DNA of 64,000 bases from Berberis thunbergii. Lineage: Eukaryota > Streptophyta > Magnoliopsida > Ranunculales > Berberidaceae. A program made the translations under genes and the position numbers. Of this stretch, positions 10,862 to 20,700 are shown piece by piece (position 1 is the first letter of the stretch; each line of letters begins with the position of its first letter). The notes below the pieces were generated by a model. It ran no database searches. It was not told the DNA's origin and was given only the letters and a program-made list of their open reading frames with translations. The stretch is taken from the NCBI GenBank assembly GCA_003290165.1, contig QNQO01000524.1:620001-684000 (forward strand). Reading direction: 5' to 3'.

Positions 10862-11960
10862 TTTATGGCGCTCGCCACCACCTTTTTCACTCCCTTATTC
10901 TCCTCTACACCCTCTTCTCTTTCCCCATAATCAGTCCACTTCTATCATTTTCTTACAAAACAGTCCCTTTTAATTCAACAATGTGATCCAGCATCTCTCC
11001 CTCAGTTAGTGTTCCCTTATGTCTTCATACTCCTCATCATCTCTCAGCTCATCTGCACTAACCACCCGGGGTTAAACACACAACCTTGGTTGGGAGGGCG
11101 CCAGTGCTACCTTGAGTTAGATTTAAGTAAAAACATAAAACTGGAGGATGCTGACAAAAACCATAGGGACTGGGATACCCTTATCTCATCTTCCCCATTA
11201 CCATCTCCCACTTCAACGCCGCCCTCCTCACAACGTTAAAGATTAGACAAACTAACATCACAATAACCAATCTAACAACATATAATTCTTAAGATAATGA
11301 AATTTAGAATCACATTCATCAAGGCAAAGCTTTTATCCTACAAATATTGCATAACACTTGCCCTGCGTTCGCATTTGACCATCTTATGATCAATAATCTC
11401 CTCTCCATAAGTAACATCTGCACCACATTCAGCAGCCAGCCAAAGAAAGAGAGTTGCAGCCAACAAGGAGATGAAGTTGCAACCCTCAGAGTGTTCATGC
11501 CAGCAACAGAGTGAGATCACGCACATCAGCAACAACAAAGTCACGCACAACAAGAGACTTCCACAAATCAAAAATTTCTCTTCACGCACAGTTAACAACA
11601 AAGCTCCATTTTCTCCCTAATCTTTCTTCACCTTTCTCATGCCACAGTCCTCTAAGAGATTTCAATCACAGCTTCACAAAGTTCAATCGCAGCCAACACC
11701 ACATCTCCAGCAGCCTCGCCTTCCATTTCTTCTTCGCAAAATCTTCATCTCTTCCTTGGCTAATCTTCATCTCTCTTTCGCCTGACCTCTCTTTGTCACT
11801 GTCGCCAATAGGTCGTCGCCCTTTCTCTCTCGTCGTGCACACAATCGGAGCAGCTTGCACAGCAGAAGCAGAGATCGTGAGGAGGAAGGAGGAAGAATTT
11901 GTGAAGAAGGGGAAAAAGAAGAAGGAGGGAGAAAAGAAAATGGAAGGAATAGGGTTTTCT

Positions 11961-11968
11961 CTTTATAA
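11961..11968 (-). promoter_or_regulatory. TATA box of the LTR-like element
   Basis: TTATAAAG on the minus strand, followed downstream by a CT-rich leader (about 11800-11950). The shorter copy has TTTATAAAAGAG at a similar place near 30527-30538. This supports minus-strand transcription of both copies. Confidence 0.45.
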
Positions 11969-12156
11969 GGGGTGGCTATTCGCCCCCACCGAACTTTCGA
12001 ATGCACCCATCCTATTTCACAAAATAAAAACCCTACTTATTAGTTTAATAAAAGCCCACAACCAAGCCCAAATACAATTGGGTAACAACCCATCAACATT
12101 AGGGTTTACAAAAGAATTTTTTTATATTTATTTAATTAGGCGGGTATTACAGGACG

Positions 12157-12850
12157 CCTGTAGCTATCACTTCCGTCTCTCATATCCTTAGCATGGCAAA
12201 AAAGGACACTCCGACTACTTCTAGCACCCCCACCTAACACTCCGACATCGGTTTTGGCCCCCAATTGGAAACTATATCTAGAAGAATCACATTGATCGAA
12301 ACCCAAATCCTTTCTGCCCGCAATCATAGGCTCAACCTTCGATCTAACTAGTTGACACTTTTTTACTTGGACTCATATACAATCACTGTTAGCTTTGATG
12401 CTCGTTTCTTTGATCACACCAAACAAGCCTATAAAGTTATACTGATGGATCTTTATGGACATGTGCTTGCTACCATTGCCAACCTAGTAGGGGGAAAATT
12501 TTTGGACAACACCATGGCGGAATGCTTTGCAAGAGAGGCAACCCTGCTCCAGATCCAGGCTCAAAGGTGGAAAACTGGTCTCCTTTTTGGAGATTCTACA
12601 AATTTGATTGAGGCACTTCATGATGAAGATTCAAATCCAACTTTTGCAGTGGATTGGGTTTGGTATCCAATTATTTGTAATACTAAGCATTTTTCTTTTT
12701 GCTACCCTCTTGCAAATGTAACTATGTTTGTAGAGACCTTATTATAAAGGCTAACGACTTGGATTAGATAGGAGGAAAATGGGTTGGTATGTTTGCAAAT
12801 GTTTTCTAATCAAACTTAGATTGCATAATGCTTTACCAAAAAAAAAAGAG
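12157..12850 (+). mobile_element. LINE A, 3' end with RNase H domain
   Basis: Continuation of LINE A beyond the LTR-like element. The frame at 12352-12747 reads FDARFFDHTKQ, VILMDLYGHVLATIANLV, AECFAREATLLQIQAQRWK and TNLIEALHDEDSNP, which matches the RNase H-like domain at the C-terminus of plant LINE ORF2. Missing residues and stops show decay. An A-run at about 12838-12848 may be the 3' poly(A). Confidence 0.75.
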
Positions 12851-13549
12851 TTTTAACTAATTAGATAAGAGGAAAATGGGTTGGTTGACTTTTTTTCTAG
12901 ACTTGTCCAAATCTTAAGAAATAGTCAAACACCCTTTTGATATTCATATACAATTTGGAAGTTGTGCATCTTATACATAAGATATTCAAAAAGCCAAGTC
13001 CTTCCAAGTAGATTATGGCAATTCCATAAAAAAATTAGTATGCAAATGCAATGCATGTGGAAAATCCCATATGAATATATTTTATTTGTTTATTTCAAGG
13101 GTTTATATATGGACATTCATATCAAGCAACGACTATTTGGTACCACAGATACCTCTCACCCACACCACCCATCTAATTTTTTTCCCACACCATTCAATTT
13201 CTTTCCCACGCCATAGTTCTCTTCAACGCCACTCATTTAAACCACTATACAGTGGTTTTCACCACCACCCTTCTTCTTCCAACATATTTTCTTATTTGAT
13301 CTTCTTCTTTTCTCTTCCCACCCTATTTGGGGGCACCTCCAAAGAACCCCTCACATATCCTCTCCATTCCCTCAAATCAAAATTGAAGATGAAGTCGACA
13401 AAGTAAAAGAAGAATTGGGAGTCTTTATAGGTTCTCAATTGATCCTCTCCACACTACTTACTCCACATCAAGCAAAAGCCCGAAGAAGCCATCAGGGAGT
13501 ATGACGAGTTAACCATGATTGACGGTTGTAGTAATGATACAACTATTAC
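12851..13549. other. Intergenic stretch with no recognisable gene
   Basis: A 23-bp phrase, TTAGATARRAGGAAAATGGG and flanking bases, occurs near 12764 and again near 12859. The stretch at 13150-13320 is C- and T-rich and pyrimidine-biased. No product is recognised. Confidence 0.4.
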
Positions 13550-13835
13550 GATCTTCACTTCTGGATTGACGAGATGACTGCTTTACAACTTTCTGAACTT
13601 GGACCCTCCAAAGAATATGGCAACTCTATTGAAAATTGTTCAAAAGTACATCACCCTCAAGGAGATGTTGGCTGCCAAGAAAAATAATGAATCCGAAAGG
13701 AAACATTTCTCCCCAATTCGGGAGAGAAAAGAAGAAAGAAGGAGATACGACAAACCTCGAGAAGAAAATGGCCAATTGAAAAGGCATTGGACCAATGGCA
13801 ATTTAGAATTTAACTAGCAAGAACTGGTAAAGCTA
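13550..13835 (+). mobile_element. Ty3/gypsy gag fragment
   Basis: The frame at 13599-13817 reads PPKNMATLLKIVQKYITLKE, then MLAAKKN, then a basic stretch. This resembles the C-terminal part of the gag capsid region of plant Ty3/gypsy elements (the 'M..L...YI.LEE' motif). Upstream frames contain stops. It may belong to the same lost element as the RNase H fragment at 14.6-15.4 kb. Confidence 0.6.
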
Positions 13836-14029
13836 CAATCCGGGAAACCCAAACACGAACAGGTAACAAGTATGGTAAAAAGACGTATAAACCATAGCCA
13901 TAAAGGCTCGAGCAGATAACAAGCATTGTCATGACTAGAAGAGCCACTATAGCAACTCGGTCAAATAGATTTTGACCTCCCAAAAGATAATACAACACAA
14001 CACTCCATTTCTAAAACCTAGCTTTAGTT

Positions 14030-14462
14030 CTTGCTCGTCGATCTATAAAACATTCAGCAAAGGGGGACACAGAGACATTTGCATTTCAAACAGAGATTAA
14101 CGAGCTGATCAGGTTTAAGGGTCTCACTGACAAAAGCAAGCTATATTCCCAGCCAAAAGCTTTTTATTCTCATTGTCCTCGACATGGCCAACAACACCTT
14201 CTCCATCATTGACAGTGGGGTTGGCATGACCAAATCTAATTTGGTGAACAATCTCGATACCATCTCAAGGTCTGGAACCAAGGAATTCATGGAAGCCTTG
14301 GAAGATGAAGCTAATGTGAACATGATTGGACAATTCGGTGTTGGGTTCTACTCAGCTTACCTTGTTGCTAAAAAGGTCATCAGTTGGAGTATCTTGAAGA
14401 GTGTAGGGCTTAAGGATTTGATTAAGAAGCATTATGAATTCATGAGTTACCCTATCATGGCC
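14030..14462 (+). pseudogene. HSP90 pseudogene fragment (N-terminal ATPase domain)
   Basis: Cytosolic HSP90 is an ATP-dependent chaperone. This relic starts with the HSP90 N-terminus ([15 protein letters not shown], from 14067) and jumps to [10 protein letters not shown], so about 30 residues are missing. A frameshift follows near 14180. It then reads [40 protein letters not shown] and [17 protein letters not shown]. Both the DxGxG and GxxGxG ATP-binding motifs are visible. About 45 residues are then lost before [16 protein letters not shown]. The initiating ATG is lost (GGGGGACACAGAG). No introns are seen, which would fit a retrocopy, but the piece is short. It sits among gypsy fragments. 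Confidence 0.88.
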
Positions 14463-14639
14463 ATACACGTGACACAAACCATCAATGAAGGAAAAGGCCA
14501 CTTTAATAAACACCCCCCTTCATTGCACCGTTCAAGCTAAAATCATGTACATAGTTGGATGCACTCAGTCCACGAGATCAACGAAACACTAAACAACTGG
14601 AAGGTGGAACAACACCAAAGCAGATTTCAAGACATTCTG

Positions 14640-15380
14640 AAATCAAAGTTGATTTAAAGCAGATACAAGTATTCCTCAACATACAATCACCCACCAATGT
14701 TAAGGGCATACAAAAGCCAGTCTACTACGTAAGAAGGACATTTGTTGATGCACCACAATCATGACTGAATAGCCACTTCGATCGGTGCTACACAAACCAG
14801 AATTAGCCGAAAAATGGTGAGGTGGGCAATACGGCTATGTCAATTCTACAATGGCCATGCTACTAAAATTGCGATAAAAGCTCAAGTATTAGCAAACTTT
14901 GTTGCTAAATTTACAAATACCGATGAACATCGACCAAGCAACAATCAAATGAATCAACACACCAAATAAATTGTTCACAAATGAATCCTACATTGTGATA
15001 AAGCGTCCAATGAGAAGGGAAATAGAGCAGGAATAATCTTGCACAACTCGGAAGGCGTAATATTAAAAAAGAAAAGTAAATTCAACTTCAAAGCCTCAAA
15101 CAACAAAACCAATTATGAAGCAGTGATAACCAAATTACAGTTGGACAAACACTTAGGAGTGACAGAAATCAACGTCTTCACCGACTCCAAACTTGTGGCT
15201 AACCAGTTAAATGGCGAGTTTCAAATTGAGGATTCTTGGGTGAAAACCCGCCACCAAAACACTACTGAGATGATGGAAAGCTTCTAGCTGCAACTAATCG
15301 ACTATGTGCCAGAACAGAGAATGATATACTAGACAAATTGGCCAAGGAGGCATCATGAGCTGAAAAAACTGATAATCCAC
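14640..15380 (+). mobile_element. Ty3/gypsy RT-RNase H relic
   Basis: Frames read QKPVYYVRRTFVDA, then LHKPELAEKW, ATKIAIKAQVLANFVAKFTN, and at 15039-15287 the RNase H block FNFKASNNKTNYEAVITKLQ, HLGVTEINVFTDSKLVANQL, NGEFQIED. Order and wording match the RT thumb, connection and RNase H region of plant gypsy elements of the Tat/Athila type. It is riddled with stops. Integrase is not seen downstream. Confidence 0.75.
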
Positions 15381-15849
15381 TCAAGACAACTCAATACTGG
15401 AAAACCAAGTGCAATAAATCTTAAGTATCAAACAACACTTCTCAGCAATCACCCCCACCCACAAGCAACCAAACAAGCCGAGGTGACCAAAATTCTGAAC
15501 TAAAAAGTTTTGAGCAAAGGATAACAATGAAGCACTAAGAGTCAGATTAGATCTCATCGCACATTCAGTGTCGACGACTAGATTAATTTGTCGAATTGGT
15601 AAAAATCAACCAACTAGGAACATACTAGTTGAAAGACACAAATGGAGAACAACTACCACAACCATGGAATGTCAAGCACTTGAACCAAGATTATCAATAA
15701 AACTTTCAAATTCAAACCTTCCATCTTGTGCTTAGACAATCAAGTTCAGTTAGGATGTCAAAGTCAGATTACGCATCTACTCGTAAAACAACTACCACGA
15801 CCAACATATCAGGCTACAAGTAAAGTTAAAATATATGTATAATGGTCAG
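15381..15849. other. Non-coding stretch after the gypsy relic
   Basis: AT-rich, no reading frame of note. It leads into the tandem repeat and may be the 3' non-coding part of the same gypsy relic. Confidence 0.35.
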
Positions 15850-16375
15850 GACAAAAACGTCAAACGTAAATATAGAACTTCTGGTCTGATCAACATGAAG
15901 CAAACATATAAAAGAGTGGACGTATAAGTTAGATTTATTAGTAAAACTTTTGGTAGACTAAAACGTACGACCACGAAGTACGCTTAAAATTATGGACGTA
16001 TAAGTCAGACTTACTCGTAAAACCTTCTAGCCTGACCAATATGTCGAACCACGAAGTATACTTACCAAAGTCTGGACGTATAAGTCAAACCTTTTTGCCC
16101 GACCAATATATAGACCACAAAGTATACTTATAAAAGTTTGGATGTATAAGGCAGACTTGATCGTAAAAACTTCTGGCTCGACCAATATGTCAGACCACAA
16201 AGTATACTTCAAAAGTTTGGATGTATAAGTCAGACTTACATGTAAAACCTCTTGGCCTGACCAATATGTCGGACCACAAAGTATACTTACAAATATCTAA
16301 ACATATAAGGCAGACTTACTTGTAAAACTTCATGGCCCGCTTAACAAGTCGAACCATGGAATATTCCTAAAAACG
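15850..16375 (+). repeat. Tandem repeat, about six units of 66-80 bp
   Basis: The word GGACGTATAAG or close variants starts units near 15918, 15994, 16074, 16140, 16219 and 16298. Each unit also contains GACCAATATGTC, GACCACAAAGTATACTTA and a GTAAAACTTCT-like word. Units differ by substitutions and one is short. Arrays like this are common in the non-coding 3' region of plant gypsy elements. Confidence 0.8.
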
Positions 16376-17376
16376 TTAAAAAGAAATGAAAGCTTCAGAC
16401 ATTCAAGAAATGAGTGCAAAGGCAAAACTCCAGCCAAGTCTAAATTACCAAGATACATAAAGTATGAATAACGAGATCAACGCACATTTACTGTGTACGA
16501 CCAAATATCATGATTGATCCAGACAATAAAAACTACGAGTATGACAATTTACAGAGACAATCTATTAGAAAAGACATGTAGTTCAGAAAGCAATGAGTAT
16601 GAAAAAGACAAAACATCAAAGTGTCAACAAAGATGAATTTGTCATTCATCTATTTATTCGGAGAAAAAGATACAACAGTTTGATAGGAGACAGTAGAAGT
16701 GATCAGAGCATCACTAGCAGGAACGCTCAATGGAAGATGAACAATGATATCAGCAATAGAATGGGGCGAAATTTTCTCTTCGGTAATAGGGACAAATGAT
16801 ACCAGCACAATCCGAGTACAACAACAACAACAACAACAACAACAACCGCAGCAGCAGCAACAACAGTAACAGCAGCAGCAGCAACACCAACAACAACCCA
16901 AGCCTTCTTATTTTCATCATCAGTTCCTAAGTATCCCCAAGGCAATGGAATCAACACAAGCTTGTAACACAAAAGTAGTTGCGGACTTGCAGCAACACTA
17001 CTCAGAAAAGAAGGGAAAGTAAAGACACTCTAGATAGTGAATAGGCTTTTGTTCCTAGATTGAACTTCAACTCATGTTTGCTTTCCTACTTTTGTTGCAG
17101 AATGCCTTGTACTTGGTTTATTTAGGACTCGTTGTCTTGGTATCAGCGTGGATTGGTAAGTCCTAAGTTTGTAAGTTGTTCAAATTTTTGAGTTGTGTTT
17201 GTGTTTGTCAGAGAAAACAAATTTGCACATTAAACCAAGTCTAAGTTTGGTTTTAAAGAAAACAAATGGAACACTTGAGGTTGAAAATGACTGTATTTTC
17301 TAATTTCCTTCCATGTCAAATTATTTATTGGTCCACCTTCCCCTTCCAGATTTTCTAAAGAAACCATGAGGTAATC
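16376..17376. other. Non-coding stretch with a CAA/CAG microsatellite
   Basis: A run of CAA then CAG triplets lies at about 16820-16890. A 57-bp open piece at about 17100-17153 (NALYLVYLGLVVLVSAWI) is framed by TTTTGTTGCAG and GGTAAGT and looks like a small exon for a membrane segment, but I do not recognise it. Otherwise nothing is seen. Confidence 0.35.
16820..16890. repeat. (CAA)n/(CAG)n microsatellite
   Basis: About eight CAA triplets followed by mixed CAG and CAA triplets. It generates long Cys/Val/Ala-rich reading frames on the minus strand that are not genes. Confidence 0.85.
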
Positions 17377-17942
17377 AAGTCCTGAGGCAGCTAAGTTTGT
17401 TTTAGTCACCAAAGCAAATCTCTTCAAGCCCACATTTCCTGCTAGTAAAGAGAGGATGTTGGGACCACAAGCAATTTTCTTTCACCAAGGAAACTATCAC
17501 AACAAGCTAAGAAAGCTTGTTCTTAGAGCTTTCATGCCTGAAGCAATCAAAAACATCGTCAACGATATAGAGAATCTTGCTCTCGACTCTCTTACATCTT
17601 CGAATGGACAATTGATCAATACTTTCCAAGAAATGAAAACGGTGAGCTTCCAGATTCCATTCACTAACAAAGAGATTTACTCTGTTTCTCCCCTACAAAC
17701 AGAACACTGTAGTGGATAACTCGAATGGGGCAATGAAATTAACAAAAATGAAATCATGGATAACTAAAACATATGGGTATTTTGATATTTATGTGTAATT
17801 TATCTCATAATTGGTATTGATGATCTGATTGTTTCTTGTTGCAGTACGCATTCAACGTGGCACTTGTTTCAATATTTGGTAAATATGACATTCTCTACAG
17901 AGAAGATCTTAAAAGATGTTATTACACATTGGAGAAGGGCTA

Positions 17943-20181
17943 TGTAACGACCCGGTCCACATGACATCATATTGTCCGTTTTGGGCTACCAACTGGCCGG
18001 CACGGCTTTAAAACGCGTGTTGTCATGTAGAGCGACCTCGCACACTTAAAGCACATTCCCCTCCCGCACCCAGGCGATATGGGACTATGATTCCCCTTGT
18101 AGCTCGTCCAACCCTTCTTGGCCTATTGGGCCTGTTGGGCCCTCTACCCTCACCCTCACCTCAGGTCCGCCCACTTAGGGTCTCACAATCCACCCCCCTT
18201 AAGGCCCAACGTCCTCGTTGGCCACACAGGCACAACGTCCACGTCGCCAGAGGGCCCACCAACACTGTGGCATACTTTCGGCTGGGTCAGGCTCTGATAC
18301 CAACTGTAACGACCCGGTCCACATGACACCATATTGTCCGCTTTGGGCTGCCAACCGGCCCGCACGGCTTTAAAATGCGTGTTGTCATGTAGAGCGACCT
18401 CGCACACTTAAAGCACATAACCATCCCGCACCCAGGCGATGTGGGACTATGATCCCCCTTGGTAGCTAGCCCAACCCCTCTTGGGATCCACGGGCCTGTT
18501 GGGCTCCAACCCTCACCCTCCCCCTCCCCCTCGGGTCCGCCCACACAAGGGTCTCACAGTCCACCCCCTTAAGGCCCAACGTCCTCGTTGGCCACACAGG
18601 CACAACGTCCACGTTGCCCGAGGGCCCACCAACACTGTGGCATACTTCCGGCTGGGTCAGGCACTGATACCAACTGTAACGACCCGGTCCACATGACACC
18701 ATATTGTCCGCTTTGGGCTACCAACCGGCCCGCACGGCTTTAAAACGCGTGTTGTCATGTAGAGCGACCTCGCACACTTAAAGCACATAACCATCCCGCA
18801 CCCAGGCGATGTGGGACTATGATCCCCTTGGTAGGTAGCCCAACCCCTCTTGGGATCCACGGGCCTGTTGGGCCTATTGGGCTCCAACCCTCACCCTCAC
18901 CCTCCCCCTCAGGTCCGCCCACACAAGGGTCTCACAGTCCACCCCCTTAAGGCCGTTGGCGACACAGGCACAACGTCCACGTTGCCCGAGGGCCCACCTC
19001 CATGTGGCACACTTCCGGCTGGGTCAGGCTCTGATACCAACTGTAACGACCCGGTCCACATGACACCATATTGTCCGCTTTGGGCTACCAACTGGCCCGC
19101 ACGGCTTTAAAACGCGTGTTGTCATGTAGAGCGACCTCGCACACTTAAAGCACATCCCCCTCCCGTACCCAGGCGATATGGGACTATGATTCCCCTTGTA
19201 GCTCGTCCAACCCTTCTTGGCCTATTGGGCCTGTTGGGCCCTCTACCCTCACCCTCACCCTCACCTCAGGTCCGCCCACTTAGGGTCTCACAATCCACCC
19301 CCTTAAGGCCCAACGTCCTCGTTGGCCACACAGGCACAACGTCCACGTCGCCAGAGGGCCCACCAACACTGTGGCATACTTTCGGCTGGGTCAGGCTCTG
19401 ATACCAACTGTAACGACCCGGTCCACATGACACCATATTGTCCGCTTTGGGCTACGAACCGGCCCGCACGGCTTTAAAACGCGTGTTGTCATGTAGAGCG
19501 ACCTCGCACACTTAAAGCACATCCCCCTCCCGCACCCAGGCGATATGGGACTATGATTCCCCTTGTAGCTCGTCCAACCCTTCTTGGCCTATTGGGCCTG
19601 TTGGGCCCTCTACCCTCACCCTCACCCTCACCTCAGGTCCGCCCACTTAGGGTCTCACAATCCACCCCCCTTAAGGCCCAACGTCCTCGTTGGCCACACA
19701 GGCACAACGTCCACGTCGCCAGAGGGCCCACCAACACTGTGGCATACTTCCGGCTGGGTCAGGCTCTGATACCAACTGTAACGACCCGGTCCACATGACA
19801 CCATATTGTCCGCTTTGGGCTACCTACCGGCCCGCACGGCTTTAAAACGCGTGTTGTCATGTAGAGCGACCTCGCACACTTAAAGCACATCCCCCTCCCG
19901 CACCCTGGCGATATGGGACTATGATTCCCCTTGTAGCTCGTCCAACCCTTCTTGGCCTATTGGGCCTGTTGGGCCTTCTACCCTCACCCTCACCTCAGGT
20001 CCACCCACTTAGGGTCTCACAATCCACCCCCCTTAAGGCCCAACGTCCTCGTTGGCCACACAGGCACAACGTCCACGTCGCCAGAGGGCCCACCAACACT
20101 GTGGCATACTTCCGGCTGGGTCAGGCTCTGATACCAACTGTAACGACCCGGTCCACATGACACCATATTGTCCGCTTTGGC
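17943..20181 (-). repeat. Tandem TRIM array: six full LTRs plus one partial
   Basis: LTRs lie at 17943-18187, 18305-18558, 18675-18936, 19042-19292, 19409-19659 and 19777-20021, and a partial one runs from 20139 to about 20181. The period is 362-370 bp. Each LTR is separated from the next by an internal domain with a PBS (for example 18291-18302 in reverse complement) and a purine tract. Units differ by a few substitutions and small indels. The shared-LTR layout (LTR-int-LTR-int...) points to unequal recombination between LTRs. Confidence 0.9.
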
Positions 20182-20333
20182 CTATTGGGCAGCATTCCGC
20201 ACCTCCCTCACCTCAAGGATTTGTTGCTTCCACCCACCTACTGGGGCTCCACAGGCCTCTTTCAGAGTATGCACAGCGGACACTGGGCCCCTCTCTGGCC
20301 CTACTCATCCAGATATTGTCCTCTTTGGTCTAT
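20182..20333. other. Unique spacer between the two TRIM orientations
   Basis: About 150 bp that match neither LTR nor internal domain, joining the broken last minus-strand LTR to the first plus-strand LTR. It contains short echoes of LTR words (CCTATTGGGC, ATATTGTCC) and may be scrambled TRIM or filler DNA. Confidence 0.5.
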
Positions 20334-20586
20334 TGTGAGACCCTAAGTTGGCGGACCTGAGGTGAGGGTGAGGGTGAGGGTAGAGGGCCCAACAGGCCCA
20401 ATAGGCCAAGAAGGGTTGGACGAGCTACAAGGGGAATCATAGTCCCATATCGCCTGGGTGCAGGAGGGGGATGTGCTTTAAGTGTGCGAGGTCGCTCTAC
20501 ATGACAACACGCGTTTTAAAGCCGTGCGGGCCGGTTGGTAGCCCAAAGCGGACAATATGGTGTCATGTGGACCGGGTCGTTACAGT

Positions 20587-20597
20587 TGGTATCAGAG
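20587..20597 (+). other. TRIM primer-binding site (initiator tRNA-Met)
   Basis: TGGTATCAGAG is complementary to the 3' end of plant initiator tRNA-Met. The minus-strand units carry the fuller TGGTATCAGAGC; one unit (near 18661) has a changed base. Confidence 0.8.
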
Positions 20598-20688
20598 GCT
20601 GACCCAGCCGGAAGTATGCCACAGTGTTGGTGGGCCCTCTGGCGACGTGGACGTTGTGCCTGTGTGGCCAACGAGGACGTTGGGCCTT

Positions 20689-20700
20689 AAGGGGGGTGGA
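20689..20700 (+). other. TRIM polypurine tract
   Basis: AAGGGGGGTGGA just before the 3' LTR would prime plus-strand DNA synthesis. The same tract precedes each minus-orientation LTR. Confidence 0.75.

Larger units (their letters stand above)
8470..12151 (-). mobile_element. LTR-like element, long copy, inserted in LINE A
   Basis: The insertion begins TGTCACGCC and ends GTATTACA, so it has the TG...CA ends of LTR retrotransposons, and a perfect 5-bp duplication GGACG flanks it (8465-8469 and 12152-12156). Read in its transcriptional direction it starts TGTAATACCCGCC and has a TATA box (11961-11968). A second copy lies at 28294-30709 and aligns over the ends and much of the body. No gag-pol, primer-binding site or internal LTR junction is seen, so it is best read as a solo LTR or a large non-autonomous LTR element. 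It is about 1.27 kb longer than the other copy; the extra DNA includes an aldolase fragment. Apparent reading frames near 9.0-9.5 kb are not supported as genes. Confidence 0.7.

Noticed and set aside
12764..12886. 23-bp duplicated phrase as the LINE A target duplication
   Set aside because: The first copy lies before the A-run, inside the element, so the geometry is wrong for a target duplication.
16650..16972. Cys- and Val/Ala-rich minus-strand frames
   Set aside because: They are produced by the CAA/CAG microsatellite.
17130..17145. TTGGTATCAGCG as a primer-binding site
   Set aside because: It resembles the tRNA-Met site but has no LTR end before it and no element around it.
17943..20181. 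The 365-bp array as an ordinary satellite or a 5S-bearing (Cassandra-like) array
   Set aside because: PBS, purine tract and TG...CA ends mark it as TRIM, and I see no 5S rRNA promoter boxes.
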